From NCBI RefSeq assembly GCF_009857135.1, contig NZ_CP047318.1:1240001-1304000 (forward strand): DNA of 64,000 nucleotides. Reading direction: 5' to 3'. Below the pieces are notes generated by a model, which was not told the origin of the DNA, made no database searches, and was given only the letters and a program-made list of their open reading frames with translations. The translations under genes and the position numbers were made by a program. Shown one piece after another: positions 52,333 to 60,735 of the stretch (positions within the stretch are counted from its first letter, which is position 1; each line of letters begins with the position of its first letter). The stretch comes from Streptomyces sp. HM190 (GTDB lineage Bacteria > Actinomycetota > Actinomycetes > Streptomycetales > Streptomycetaceae).

Positions 52333-53262
52333 ATGACCACGGCGACGCCCACCCGAGCCCCTTCCCCTGTCTCCGCGGAGCGCCGCACCACCGTCGACTG
52401 GCGCCTGCGTTTCGGCTTTCTCTCCCTGATCTGGGGCTTCAGCTTCCTGCTGATCAAGGTGAGCACGGCGGCCTACGCGCCGTTCCAGGTGACCTTCGGG
52501 CGGCTGGTCTTCGGCACGCTGGTCCTGGCGGCGGCGATGGCGGTGAAGCGTCAGCGGCTGCCGCGCGGCGCCCGCACATGGGGGCATCTGACGGTGGCGG
52601 CGCTCCTCCTCAACGCCCTGCCGTTCTCGCTCTTCGCCTACGCCGAGCTGACGATCCCGTCGACGCTCGCCGGCATCTGCAACGCGACCTCCCCGTTGTG
52701 GGGCATGGCCCTGTCGCTGGTGGCGCTCTCCGAGGACCGGCCGACGCGGGTGCGGGTCGCCGGTCTGGGCCTCGGCTTCCTCGGTGTACTCACCGTCCTC
52801 GGCGCCTGGCAGGGCTTCGACGGCCTCGACCCGAGGGGCACCGCGATGGCCCTGCTGGCTTCCCTCAGCTACCCGATCGGCTGGATCTACGTCCGCCGCA
52901 CCCTGGCCGGCACCGACCACTCCCCGCTCTCCCTCACGGGTGCCCAGCTCCTCCTGGCCACCGTCCAACTCGCCGTGGTCACACCGCTGTTCACGAATCT
53001 GCCGAGCCACTTCCCGGTTGTTCCCCTGCTGGCCGTGATCGCGCTGGGCGCCCTCGGCACGGGAGTCGCCATGCTTGTCCAGTACGGACTGGTCTCCGAG
53101 GTCGGCCCGACGACCGCGCAGATGGTCACCTACTTCATCCCGGTCATCGCCACGGCCGCCGGCGTGGTGCTCCTCGGTGAATCCCTGACCTGGTCGACCC
53201 CGGTGGGCGCGGCGATCGTCCTGGCGGGCGCGGCCCTGACCCAGGCGAGACCCCGCACCTGA
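52333..53262 (+). CDS. EamA/DMT family transporter
   Basis: 309-aa membrane protein with about 10 TM helices in two EamA repeats (GFLSLIWGFSFLLIKVSTAA in the first; GTGVAMLVQYGLVSEVGPTT and VVLLGESLTWSTPVGAAIVL in the second). ATG 52333 was preferred; an in-frame ATG at 52321 and TTG at 52312 are possible and no ribosome-binding site is decisive. Divergent from a LysR gene. Export of a metabolite or amino acid is usual for this family. Confidence 0.9.
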   Translation: MTTATPTRAPSPVSAERRTTVDWRLRFGFLSLIWGFSFLLIKVSTAAYAPFQVTFGRLVFGTLVLAAAMAVKRQRLPRGARTWGHLTVAALLLNALPFSLFAYAELTIPSTLAGICNATSPLWGMALSLVALSEDRPTRVRVAGLGLGFLGVLTVLGAWQGFDGLDPRGTAMALLASLSYPIGWIYVRRTLAGTDHSPLSLTGAQLLLATVQLAVVTPLFTNLPSHFPVVPLLAVIALGALGTGVAMLVQYGLVSEVGPTTAQMVTYFIPVIATAAGVVLLGESLTWSTPVGAAIVLAGAALTQARPRT

Positions 53263-53424
53263 GACGACCACGGCCGACGGTACCCGGGCCCGCGGACGGC
53301 ACTCGCGGTCCGGTGCTGACGCCCGCGCCTTCACGCCCCTCTCCCCCCACGGACGTCACCCGCGCACCTCACCCACGCACCTCACCCGCGCACCCGTCCC
53401 GTCCCGTCCCGCGCACCGGACCCG

Positions 53425-54756
53425 TCACGCGTACCCGCCCGCCACCCCCGGCTCCACCGCGGAGGCCACCGCGTCCGCCACTTCCTCGATCTCCTCCTCC
53501 GTGAGTGTGGAGACGGTGATCCTGATCCCTTGCGGCGCGTTCATCCGGAAGCGGGCGCCGGGGGCCACGGCCCAGCCGGCGTGCAGGAGGCGGGCGACCG
53601 CGCCGGTCTCGTCCGGGACGCGGATCCACACGTTCATCCCGCTGGAGCCGCACGCCTGGACCCCGCGCCGGGCGAGCGCGGCGATCAGCGCGTCCCGGCG
53701 GCGCCCGTACGCCGCCGCGACGACCGGCGCGTCCACCACCCCGTCGGCCCACAGCCGGACGACGGCACGCTGCACCAACCGGCTCACCCAGCCGGGTCCG
53801 AGCCGCTGCCGCCCCCGGACCCGGTCGAGGGTGGCGGCGTCCCCGGTGAGTACGGCGAGCCGCAGATCGGGGCCGTACGCCTTGGCGACCGACCGCACGA
53901 AGGCCCAACTGCGCGTGACACCGGCCAGGGGACGGAGGGGCTGGTCGACGATCCGGTACCCGTGGTCGTCCTCGACGAGGAGGGTCTCCGGGTACTCCCC
54001 CAGCACGGCACGCAGGGCACGCGCGCGTTCGGCGCCGACGGCAGCGCCGGTCGGGTTCTGCGCCCGGTCGGTGACGATGAGGGCGCGTGCCCCGCCTTCG
54101 AGCGCCTGGCGTACGTCCTCGGGGAGCGGCCCGTCGTCGTCGACGCCGACCGGCACGATCCGCAGCCCCAACGCCGGAACGAGGTCGAGGACGCTCCCCC
54201 ACCCGGGGTCCTCCACGGCCACGGCGTCCCCGGGTTTGAGGTGCACGGCGAGCACCCGCTCGATGGCGTCCAGCGAACCGGAGGTGACGGCGACGGGCCC
54301 GTCCGGCACCCCGTCGGCGTCGAGATCGGCCCGGGCGATCCGCGCCAGCTCGGGCTCGACGGGCCCGGCCCCGTACAGCACGGGCTCGCGGTCGCCCTGC
54401 TCGGCGGCGGCCCCGAACGCGCCAGCGAGGGGCGGGAGCAGCGCGGGGTCCGGATTGCCGTCGGCGAGGTCCCGCACGCCTTCCGGCACCTCGACCCGGA
54501 TGCACTCGCGCCCGGTGGTGGCGGGCCTCGGCCGCACCCGGCTGCCCCGCCGCCCGGCGGTCTCGATGACCCCGCGCTCACGCAGGGTGCGATAGGCGGC
54601 CGCGACCGTGTTCGGGTTGACCCCCAGCCGAGCCGCCAACTCCCGCAGAGGAGGCAGCAGTTGTCCCGGATTCAACTCCCCGGCCCCCACCGCGCGTTCG
54701 ACGCTGGCCGCGATCTCGGCTGCGCCCCGACCAACGATCGTATATTCTCCTAGCAC
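53425..54756 (-). CDS. MocR-type regulator (GntR HTH fused to aminotransferase fold)
   Basis: 443-aa regulator: GntR winged HTH (~10-75, LRELAARLGVNPNTVAAAYR) joined to a fold-type I aminotransferase domain. PLP-binding Lys is in SVAKAYGPDLRLAVLTG; the Asn in AQNPTGAAVG and Arg in GIRITVSTL are conserved. MocR proteins often sense PLP or a PLP adduct and control neighbouring genes. GTG 54756 gives the standard N-terminus. Divergent from a split-barrel flavoprotein with the palindrome TGCACTAGTGCA between them. Confidence 0.92.
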   Translation of the reverse strand: MLGEYTIVGRGAAEIAASVERAVGAGELNPGQLLPPLRELAARLGVNPNTVAAAYRTLRERGVIETAGRRGSRVRPRPATTGRECIRVEVPEGVRDLADGNPDPALLPPLAGAFGAAAEQGDREPVLYGAGPVEPELARIARADLDADGVPDGPVAVTSGSLDAIERVLAVHLKPGDAVAVEDPGWGSVLDLVPALGLRIVPVGVDDDGPLPEDVRQALEGGARALIVTDRAQNPTGAAVGAERARALRAVLGEYPETLLVEDDHGYRIVDQPLRPLAGVTRSWAFVRSVAKAYGPDLRLAVLTGDAATLDRVRGRQRLGPGWVSRLVQRAVVRLWADGVVDAPVVAAAYGRRRDALIAALARRGVQACGSSGMNVWIRVPDETGAVARLLHAGWAVAPGARFRMNAPQGIRITVSTLTEEEIEEVADAVASAVEPGVAGGYA

Positions 54757-54767
54757 AAAGCCAAGTA

Positions 54768-54779
54768 TGCACTAGTGCA
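54768..54779. promoter_or_regulatory. Palindrome TGCACTAGTGCA between MocR and PNPOx-like gene
   Basis: Perfect 12-bp palindrome in the 35-bp intergenic region, 12 bp from the MocR start and 12 bp from ATG 54792. Candidate MocR operator. Confidence 0.55.
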
Positions 54780-54791
54780 ATGGAGAGCGCA

Positions 54792-55478
54792 ATGACGGGG
54801 ACCCCGCAGTCGACGACACCGACACCGGCCGCCTACGCCGCCACCGACCGCACGGTCCCCACCCGGGCCCCGCAGCGGGCCTCGTACGACAAGGAGGTGG
54901 TGCACGCGATACTCGACGAGGGGTACGTCTGCCACCTGGGCTTCGTCCGCGACGGCGCGCCGGTGGTGCTGCCCACGCTGTACGGCCGGGTCGGCGAGAC
55001 CCTGTACGTGCACGGTTCGACCGGGTCGCGTCCGCTGCGGATGACGGGGCAGGCGGACCCCGGCCTCCGGGTGTGCCTGACGGTCACCCACGTGGACGCC
55101 CTGATCCTGGCCCGCTCCGGCTTCCACCACTCGATCAACTACCGCTCCGTGGTCGTGCACGGCACAGCCCACCAGGTCACCGACCCCGAGGAGCGGCGGA
55201 TCGCCCTGGACGCCCTGGTGGACCACGTCGTCCCCGGCCGTTCCCGGGACTCGCGGCCCGCCAACGCCAAGGAGTTCGCCGCGACGTCCGTGATCAGGCT
55301 CGACCTGAACGAGGTCTCCGCCAAGACCCGCACCGGAGGCGTCAACGACGAACCCGAGGACCTCTCCCTCCCCCACTGGGCCGGCGTCGTCCCCCTGCGG
55401 AAGGGCTACGAGGCCCCGATCCCGTCGCCCGACCTGGCGCCCGGCATCGAACTCCCCGCGTACCTCAAGGGTCTGTGA
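54792..55478 (+). CDS. PNPOx-like flavoprotein (split barrel)
   Basis: 228-aa FMN-binding split-barrel protein of the pyridoxamine 5'-phosphate oxidase-related group: KEVVHAILDEGYVCHLGFVR, PVVLPTLYGRVGETLYVHGS, SINYRSVVVHGTAH. ATG 54792 has GGAGAG 5-6 nt upstream; ATG 54780 is in frame but lacks a site. Overlaps the next gene (TGATG). Control by the divergent MocR protein is likely; a link to vitamin B6 metabolism is possible but unproven. Confidence 0.88.
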   Translation: MTGTPQSTTPTPAAYAATDRTVPTRAPQRASYDKEVVHAILDEGYVCHLGFVRDGAPVVLPTLYGRVGETLYVHGSTGSRPLRMTGQADPGLRVCLTVTHVDALILARSGFHHSINYRSVVVHGTAHQVTDPEERRIALDALVDHVVPGRSRDSRPANAKEFAATSVIRLDLNEVSAKTRTGGVNDEPEDLSLPHWAGVVPLRKGYEAPIPSPDLAPGIELPAYLKGL

Positions 55479-56134
55479 TGCTGATCCACCCCTGGGACGC
55501 CCCACGCGACGACAGCGAATGGAGGCTCTGGCTCGCCGCCCGCGACTTCGGCCAGCTCGCCGTCAACGGCCTGCCCGGCGAGCCGCCCCACGTCCAGCCG
55601 CTGCACTTCTCCTACGACCCCGACGTGGGCGAACACGGTGTCGCCCTCGCCCATCTGGCCCGTCTCAACCCGCTGTGGCCGGCGCTGGAGGCCGCGCCCG
55701 ACGTCGTCCTGAGCGTGGTGGACGACTACGTCTACATCCCCGGCCCCTGGCAGGCACCACCGGACGCCCCACCGGAACACGGCACTCCGACCAGCTTCTA
55801 CGCGGCCGTCCAGCTCCGTTGCACGGCCCACGTCGTCGACGACCCGGCGGAGAAGGCCTCTCTCCTCAACCGCCAGCTGGCCCACTTCCAGCCGGAGGGC
55901 GGCTCCGCCACCGCGGCCGCCGACGAGGCGCCCTACGGCCGTCTCCTCCCCGGCATCCGGGGCCTGCGCCTCGAAGTGACCTCCGTACGCGCCAAGTTCA
56001 AGTACGCCGCCCACCGCCCCGAACCGGTTCAGGACCGCGTCGTGGCCGGCCTCTCGACCCGAGGCGGCCCGCACGACGAGGCCGCACGCAACCACCAGCT
56101 GAACCGCAGGGGCATCTGGCCACCGTCGAGTTGA
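55478..56134 (+). CDS. FMN-binding negative regulator-like protein (PaiB type)
   Basis: 218-aa split-barrel protein of the PaiB/FMN-binding family: GQLAVNGLPGEPPHVQPLHF, GVALAHLARLNPLWPALEAA, VVDDYVYIPGPWQAPPDAPP, and TSVRAKFKYAAHR. Translation is coupled to the upstream flavoprotein (TGATG). PaiB was described as a transcriptional repressor in Bacillus, but most homologues have undefined roles. Confidence 0.88.
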   Translation: MLIHPWDAPRDDSEWRLWLAARDFGQLAVNGLPGEPPHVQPLHFSYDPDVGEHGVALAHLARLNPLWPALEAAPDVVLSVVDDYVYIPGPWQAPPDAPPEHGTPTSFYAAVQLRCTAHVVDDPAEKASLLNRQLAHFQPEGGSATAAADEAPYGRLLPGIRGLRLEVTSVRAKFKYAAHRPEPVQDRVVAGLSTRGGPHDEAARNHQLNRRGIWPPSS

Positions 56135-56180
56135 ACCGGCCCGGAGGGCGAGTGAAGGCCGAAGGGTGCATGCCGCGTCT

Positions 56181-56405
56181 GAAGGACGAGCAAAGCCGGG
56201 GGGACGAGCAAAGCCGAGGGGGCGAGCAAGGGCCGGGGGCGGTTCAGGGCTGAAGGGCAGGTCAGGACCGACGGTCGGATCAAGGCCCTGAGGCCGCCAT
56301 CGCCGCTCGGCCCGCTCAGCCCGCTCAGCCCGCTCAGCCCGCTCAGCCCCCTCGACCCGCTCCCCGCTCTCCTCTCCCCGTCCCCGTCCCCGTCCCCGTC
56401 CCCGT
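56181..56405. repeat. Cluster of short tandem repeats
   Basis: Three repeat types in 225 bp: about 2-3 copies of GACGAGCAAAGCCG near 56185-56230; five 9-bp units GCTCAGCCC at 56305-56349 (first unit GCTCGGCCC); and five perfect 6-bp units CCCCGT at 56376-56405 abutting the EamA stop codon. Located between two convergent genes; no coding signal. Confidence 0.85.
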
Positions 56406-57418
56406 CAACGCCGACCGGCGGCCACCTCGTCCCGCTGGACGCTCTCCCCGCCGGACGCCACCACGTCGGCCGCTCCGACCGACCCCTTCTGCGGCACGGA
56501 CCGCTGCGCCACGAACGCCCCCACCAGGACGACCACCCCGCCGATGACCTGCGGCGCCGACAGATGCTCGCCGAGCAGCACCCAGGCGAGCACGGTCGCG
56601 ATGACCGCCTCCAGACACGCGACGACGCCGGCGACCTGCGGGGACAACCGCCGTACACTCACCACCCCGGTGACGTAGGCGAGAACCGTGGCGATCAGCA
56701 CGACCCACCCCAGCAGCAGCCAGGCCGGCACCGGCCGTCCGTCCATCTGGGCGTTCCCCGCGAGCACCGGCCAGTCCATGCCCCAGGGCCGGGCCACCAC
56801 GGTGAGCACCGCCGTGCCGACGAGCAGTCCGTAGGCGATGACACCGAGAGGGTCCGGCGCCTCGTCGCCCTCGTCACCCCCCTGGTCCGAGAGGACGAAG
56901 TAGCCGACCTGGCAGCAGGCGGCGCCGAGCGCGAGCAGCAGGCCCAGCAGGTCGAAGCTCAGCCCCGCCCACACCTCGACGACGCAGGCGAGTCCCCCGA
57001 CCGCGAGGACGACCCCGGCGGCGGCGGTCCGGGTCACCGGCCGCCGCTGCACGAACCGGACCCAGCCGAGCACCATCGCCGGGGCGAGATACTCGACGAG
57101 GAGGGCGACCCCGACGGGGATCCGGGATATGGACGCGAAGTAGAAGGCCTGCACACCGGCCACGGCGAGCAGCCCGAACCCGGCGAGCAGCGCGGGCCGC
57201 CGCCGCACCAGATCCCGGTGCCGCACGGCCAGCGGCAGCATGACCAGCGTGGCGCCCGCGACCCGCAGCCACACCACGTGCAGCGGGTCGAGCCCCGCCT
57301 CGATGAGTGGTTTGGCCGCGGGCCCGGACCCGCCGAAGGCGAACGCGGACACGAGCGCGAGCCCCAGTCCGACGCGCCCACCCTGCACCTTGCTGCTCTG
57401 AGACGTATGCACCGGCAC
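56405..57418 (-). CDS. EamA/DMT family transporter
   Basis: 337-aa membrane protein, two EamA repeats and about 10 TM helices (LVSAFAFGGSGPAAKPLIEA, IPVGVALLVEYLAPAMVLGW; VLAYVTGVVSVRRLSPQVAG, WVLLGEHLSAPQVIGGVVVL). GTG 57418 is used as the start (MPVHTSQSSKV); a second GTG lies two codons on. The C-terminal tail is hydrophilic. Probably a metabolite exporter; no regulator adjoins it. Confidence 0.9.
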   Translation of the reverse strand: MPVHTSQSSKVQGGRVGLGLALVSAFAFGGSGPAAKPLIEAGLDPLHVVWLRVAGATLVMLPLAVRHRDLVRRRPALLAGFGLLAVAGVQAFYFASISRIPVGVALLVEYLAPAMVLGWVRFVQRRPVTRTAAAGVVLAVGGLACVVEVWAGLSFDLLGLLLALGAACCQVGYFVLSDQGGDEGDEAPDPLGVIAYGLLVGTAVLTVVARPWGMDWPVLAGNAQMDGRPVPAWLLLGWVVLIATVLAYVTGVVSVRRLSPQVAGVVACLEAVIATVLAWVLLGEHLSAPQVIGGVVVLVGAFVAQRSVPQKGSVGAADVVASGGESVQRDEVAAGRR

Positions 57419-57517
57419 ATGATGACAGGCGACAACAGGAGCGTCACCCCCGATGCTCCTGTCTCATCGCTCGGACGCCCGACGAACCCTCAGCGCTCCC
57501 CTCTCCGCCCGCACCCG

Positions 57518-58108
57518 TCAGAGGTCGCTCCGGGTCCCCGCACTCCACAGTCCCGTGCCCCTGACATCGACACCGGCATACCCGAGGACCTCCACCGCCC
57601 GTGACGCCGGCGCCGAGACGACCGCGGCGAGCAGATCGATCCCGTGGGCCCGGTCGGCACCGCGCCGCGCGGCCCGCTCGTACGCCTCCGCCATGGCCCG
57701 GGCCGCAACCGGCGACCAGCCCGACACACCCGGTGCGACGGGCCCCGCCCCCGAGTCCTCGACGCCGGTCTGCCAGCGCAGCCCGTATCCGATGCTGCGC
57801 TGCACGAGATAACCGAGCAGCCGGGCGATCTGCGCGGGCTCGAAGGCGGCCCGCACCTGCGGGTCGGCCTCCAGGAGGGAGTGCAGCAGATGAGCCGTGT
57901 CGATCTGCCGGTCCCCGTCCCGCAGCGCCCGTCTGCGCGCGCCACCGACCACCGAGGCCAACTCGTCCGTGAGCCCGCTCTCGAGCTCCGCGTGACACAG
58001 GCCGTCACCGACGGCCTCTTGCCGGGGAATACGGGATCGCACGCCTTCCACCCCATCAGCCACGGGGGGCGGACGGCATCCACGAAAGGAACCATCTTCG
58101 AGTCCCAC
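57518..58108 (-). CDS. Clp N-terminal repeat protein
   Basis: Up to 196 aa; the core (about residues 45-175) is the Clp_N double repeat: LTDELASVVGGARRRALRDG, IDTAHLLHSLLEADPQVRAA, VAARAMAEAYERAARRGADR, AHGIDLLAAVVSAPASRAVE. No AAA+ domain is present, so it may be an adaptor or regulator rather than an unfoldase. The start is uncertain: GTG 58108 is the longest, but the first ~40 codons show weak coding bias and a later GTG (around 58060 or 58048) is plausible. Confidence 0.78.
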   Translation of the reverse strand: MGLEDGSFRGCRPPPVADGVEGVRSRIPRQEAVGDGLCHAELESGLTDELASVVGGARRRALRDGDRQIDTAHLLHSLLEADPQVRAAFEPAQIARLLGYLVQRSIGYGLRWQTGVEDSGAGPVAPGVSGWSPVAARAMAEAYERAARRGADRAHGIDLLAAVVSAPASRAVEVLGYAGVDVRGTGLWSAGTRSDL

Positions 58109-58271
58109 ACAGGTTGCGTACGACCGACCCCCGCCTCCTCCCTACGGATGAGACGCGACACTGACCACGCACTGACCCACGGAGGCTTTCTGACAGTTCA
58201 TCAGTATTGAATGTTCCGGCCCTCGCCGCTACGTTCCGCGACACCACCGTCCGAGACGAAGGGGTTGTCGC

Positions 58272-58700
58272 ATGGCCGATGTCAGCGCGGAGGCACGCAT
58301 CGAGGCACCCGCCGAGCAGGTCTGGGCCCGCCTCGTGGACTGGCCGTCGCACGGCGAGTGGAACACGACCCACACCGGCTTTCCCAAGGGCGGCCCGCGG
58401 ACGCTCGCGGTGGGCGGCACCTTTCAGGAGAACCTGAAACTCATGGGCTTCCCGGCAGAGGTCGTGTGGACCATCGCCGAGCTGGAACCGGCCAGGGTGC
58501 TGGCCATCCGCGGCAAGGGACCCATGGCCGTCGACCTCGCCACCCGCTACACCCTCACGCCTGACGGCGACACCACCACGGTCCGCATCGACGGGAGCTT
58601 CACCGGAGCGGCCGTCTCCCTCATGGCGGGCAAGCTCAGGGACTCCGCGACGGCCGCCCTCAACGAGTCCCTGCGCAAACTGGACGCACTGGTGAAGTGA
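58272..58700 (+). CDS. SRPBCC family protein
   Basis: 142-aa START/Bet v1-like fold protein (polyketide_cyc2 type): SAEARIEAPAEQVWARLVDW at the N-terminus, VGGTFQENLKLMGFPAEVVW, and a C-terminal amphipathic helix RDSATAALNESLRKLDALVK. ATG 58272. Family members bind small hydrophobic ligands; some are polyketide aromatases, but no PKS genes adjoin. Role unknown. Confidence 0.9.
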   Translation: MADVSAEARIEAPAEQVWARLVDWPSHGEWNTTHTGFPKGGPRTLAVGGTFQENLKLMGFPAEVVWTIAELEPARVLAIRGKGPMAVDLATRYTLTPDGDTTTVRIDGSFTGAAVSLMAGKLRDSATAALNESLRKLDALVK

Positions 58701-58765
58701 GACCGCCGCACGACTCCCGCCCCCACACGACGCGCGCACGCCCCGCAGACCCGGACACGGAAAGC

Positions 58766-58790
58766 GCCCCGCGGAACCACTCCGCGGGGC
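58766..58790. terminator. Bidirectional terminator
   Basis: Perfect 10-bp stem GCCCCGCGGA / TCCGCGGGGC with a 5-nt loop between the convergent SRPBCC and PadR genes. Confidence 0.75.
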
Positions 58791-58863
58791 ACCCCCAGCC
58801 ACACCGAGGAGGACCTCACCCGGGCCCTCGCCTCGGAGGACCCGAACCGGGACCCGCGCCGCC

Positions 58864-59523
58864 TCAGTCCTCGTCGGCGAGGATCAGATACAGCTTCTTG
58901 CGGGCCTCGTTGATCACTGCCAGCGCCTTGTCGCGCTGGTCCTTGTCGCCGGTCTTCCAGACCTGGCCGAACGCCTCCATCAGACCGAACCCGGCCTGCC
59001 GGATCTCGCTCAGCGCCTCCCAGTCGACGCCACGCGAAGCCTCTTCCCAGGGAGCTTCGGGCCCGTCCTCGGCCGCGGTTCGGCCTGCCTCCGTGAGCGA
59101 GAACAGCTTCTTGCCGCCCTCGGTCGCGCTGGCGATCAGCCCCTCGTCCTCCAGCAGTTGGAGGGTGGGGTACACCGAGCCGGGGCTGGGCTTCCACGCC
59201 CCGCCGCTGCGCTCGGCGATCTCCTGGATCATCTCGTAGCCGTGCATGGGCCGGTCCTTGAGGAGGGCGAGGATCGACGCGCGTACGTCTCCGCGCCGCG
59301 CCCTCCCCCGGGGACCGCCCCGGCCTCGCCCACCCCAGGGTCCCGGACCGAAGGGTCCGAAGGGTCCGGGGCCGCCATGGCCCGGACCGAAGGGTCCGAA
59401 CGCGGCACGCGGCGCCTCACCGTCACCCCGGCCGAACGGATGGCCACCACCGCGGCGCCCATGCCCCCGCTCGAATCCGAAGCCCTGTCCGTAGTCCTGT
59501 CCACGGGAACGCATCACGATCAC
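58864..59523 (-). CDS. PadR family regulator with Gly/Pro/Phe-rich N-terminus
   Basis: 219-aa regulator. Residues ~1-75 are low-complexity (GPFGPG-type repeats, many Gly, Arg, Phe). The PadR winged helix follows (~80-150, ASILALLKDRPMHGYEMIQE, SGGAWKPSPGSVYPTLQLLE, DEGLIASATEGGKKLF) and then a C-terminal helical dimerisation part. ATG 59523. Probably autoregulates via the inverted repeats upstream. The glycine-rich arm is common among streptomycete PadR proteins; function unclear. Confidence 0.92.
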   Translation of the reverse strand: MIVMRSRGQDYGQGFGFERGHGRRGGGHPFGRGDGEAPRAAFGPFGPGHGGPGPFGPFGPGPWGGRGRGGPRGRARRGDVRASILALLKDRPMHGYEMIQEIAERSGGAWKPSPGSVYPTLQLLEDEGLIASATEGGKKLFSLTEAGRTAAEDGPEAPWEEASRGVDWEALSEIRQAGFGLMEAFGQVWKTGDKDQRDKALAVINEARKKLYLILADED

Positions 59524-59532
59524 TCCATTCCA

Positions 59533-59567
59533 TCGTTGATCTGTCGCGATGCTTCAACGATATATCG
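59533..59567. promoter_or_regulatory. Inverted repeats upstream of PadR gene
   Basis: TCGTTGA ... TCAACGA (7-bp arms, 59533-59560) overlaps the perfect palindrome CGATATATCG (59558-59567). Starts 10 bp upstream of the PadR ATG; likely PadR operator. Confidence 0.55.
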
Positions 59568-59710
59568 GAACCTGTCGTGGGACAACCCCCTTCACCGAGC
59601 GGACCCGTCCAGCGCCCAGTGGAGTCGGCGGGGCGGCCGGAAAATCCCGGTCGTTGCGGGCACGGTCCCGGAATACTGGCCGTCACCCCAGCCCTCGAGA
59701 GAGACGGCCG

Positions 59711-60610
59711 ATGCACGACGACCAACTGGACGTGACGACCGACACCGTCGCGACCCTGATCCGCGACCAGTTCCCTCGGTGGAGCGACAGGGCGATCCGC
59801 CCTGTGGCGTCGACCGGGACGGTCAACGCGATCTTCCGGCTCGGGAACGACCTCTCCGCGCGTCTCCCCCTGCGTCCGGCGGAGGCGGCCGGGGCGTGGG
59901 ACGTCCTGGAACGGGAGGCCCGGGCGAGCGCGGAGCTGGCCCGGGTGTCCCGCTTCCCCGTCCCGGAACCCGTCGCTCTGGGACAGCCCGGAGCGGGTTA
60001 CCCGATGCCGTGGTCGGTCCAGACATGGATACCGGGAACGGTCGCCTTCGACGCCGACCCGAGCGGGTCGGAGGCGTTCGCCGAGGACCTCGCGGCCTTC
60101 ATCGCGCCCCTCCGGAAGGCGGACACGCGGGGGCGGCCCTTCAGCGGCGAGGGGCGTGGCGGTGTACTCGCCGACCACGACGACTGGATGGCGAAATGCC
60201 TCGCGGAGAGCGAGGGCCTGCTCGACGTGCCCCGGCTGCGCCGGGCGTGGAGTCGTTTCCGGGAACTGCCCCGTTCGGATGCCGACGTGATGAGCCATGG
60301 CGACCTGATCCCCGGCAACGTCCTGGTCGCCGGAGACCGACTGGCCGGCGTACTCGACACGGGTGGCTTCGGCCCCGCCGACCCCGCACTGGATCTGGTG
60401 AGTGCCTGGCACCTGTTGCGGCGAGGCCCGCGGGACGTGCTCCGGCGGACACTGAGCTGCGACGACCTGCAGTGGGAACGCGGCAAGGCGTGGGCGTTCC
60501 ACCAGGCGATGGGCCTGGTCTGGTACTACGTCGACAGCAACCCCGCGATGAGCGAGCTGGGGCGCCGCACCCTCGACCGTGTCCTGGAGTCACTGGAGTC
60601 GCAGCAGTAA
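59711..60610 (+). CDS. Aminoglycoside phosphotransferase (APH) family protein
   Basis: 299-aa kinase-like protein: STGTVNAIFRLGNDLSARLP (nucleotide-binding lobe), catalytic HGDLIPGNVLVAGDRLAGVL with the Asp base, and DTGGFGPADPALDLVSAW (metal-binding DxGG variant). ATG 59711. Most chromosomal members are not resistance enzymes; they phosphorylate varied small molecules. Single gene, no telling neighbours. Confidence 0.9.
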   Translation: MHDDQLDVTTDTVATLIRDQFPRWSDRAIRPVASTGTVNAIFRLGNDLSARLPLRPAEAAGAWDVLEREARASAELARVSRFPVPEPVALGQPGAGYPMPWSVQTWIPGTVAFDADPSGSEAFAEDLAAFIAPLRKADTRGRPFSGEGRGGVLADHDDWMAKCLAESEGLLDVPRLRRAWSRFRELPRSDADVMSHGDLIPGNVLVAGDRLAGVLDTGGFGPADPALDLVSAWHLLRRGPRDVLRRTLSCDDLQWERGKAWAFHQAMGLVWYYVDSNPAMSELGRRTLDRVLESLESQQ

Positions 60611-60735
60611 CCGGAGCCACCCGAACCACCGGAACCACCGGAGTGACGGTGCCCCGATCACCGGATCCAACGACCGGTCCAGTGCCCGGCGATTGGCCTT
60701 GGCCCGCGCCGTCACCGGCCCCCTAGCGTCGTCCC

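Noticed and set aside
56305..56405. CRISPR array
   Set aside because: Units are 9 and 6 bp without spacers; simple tandem repeats.
59711..60610. Antibiotic resistance kinase
   Set aside because: APH fold is present, but chromosomal context and lack of a biosynthetic cluster give no support for resistance.
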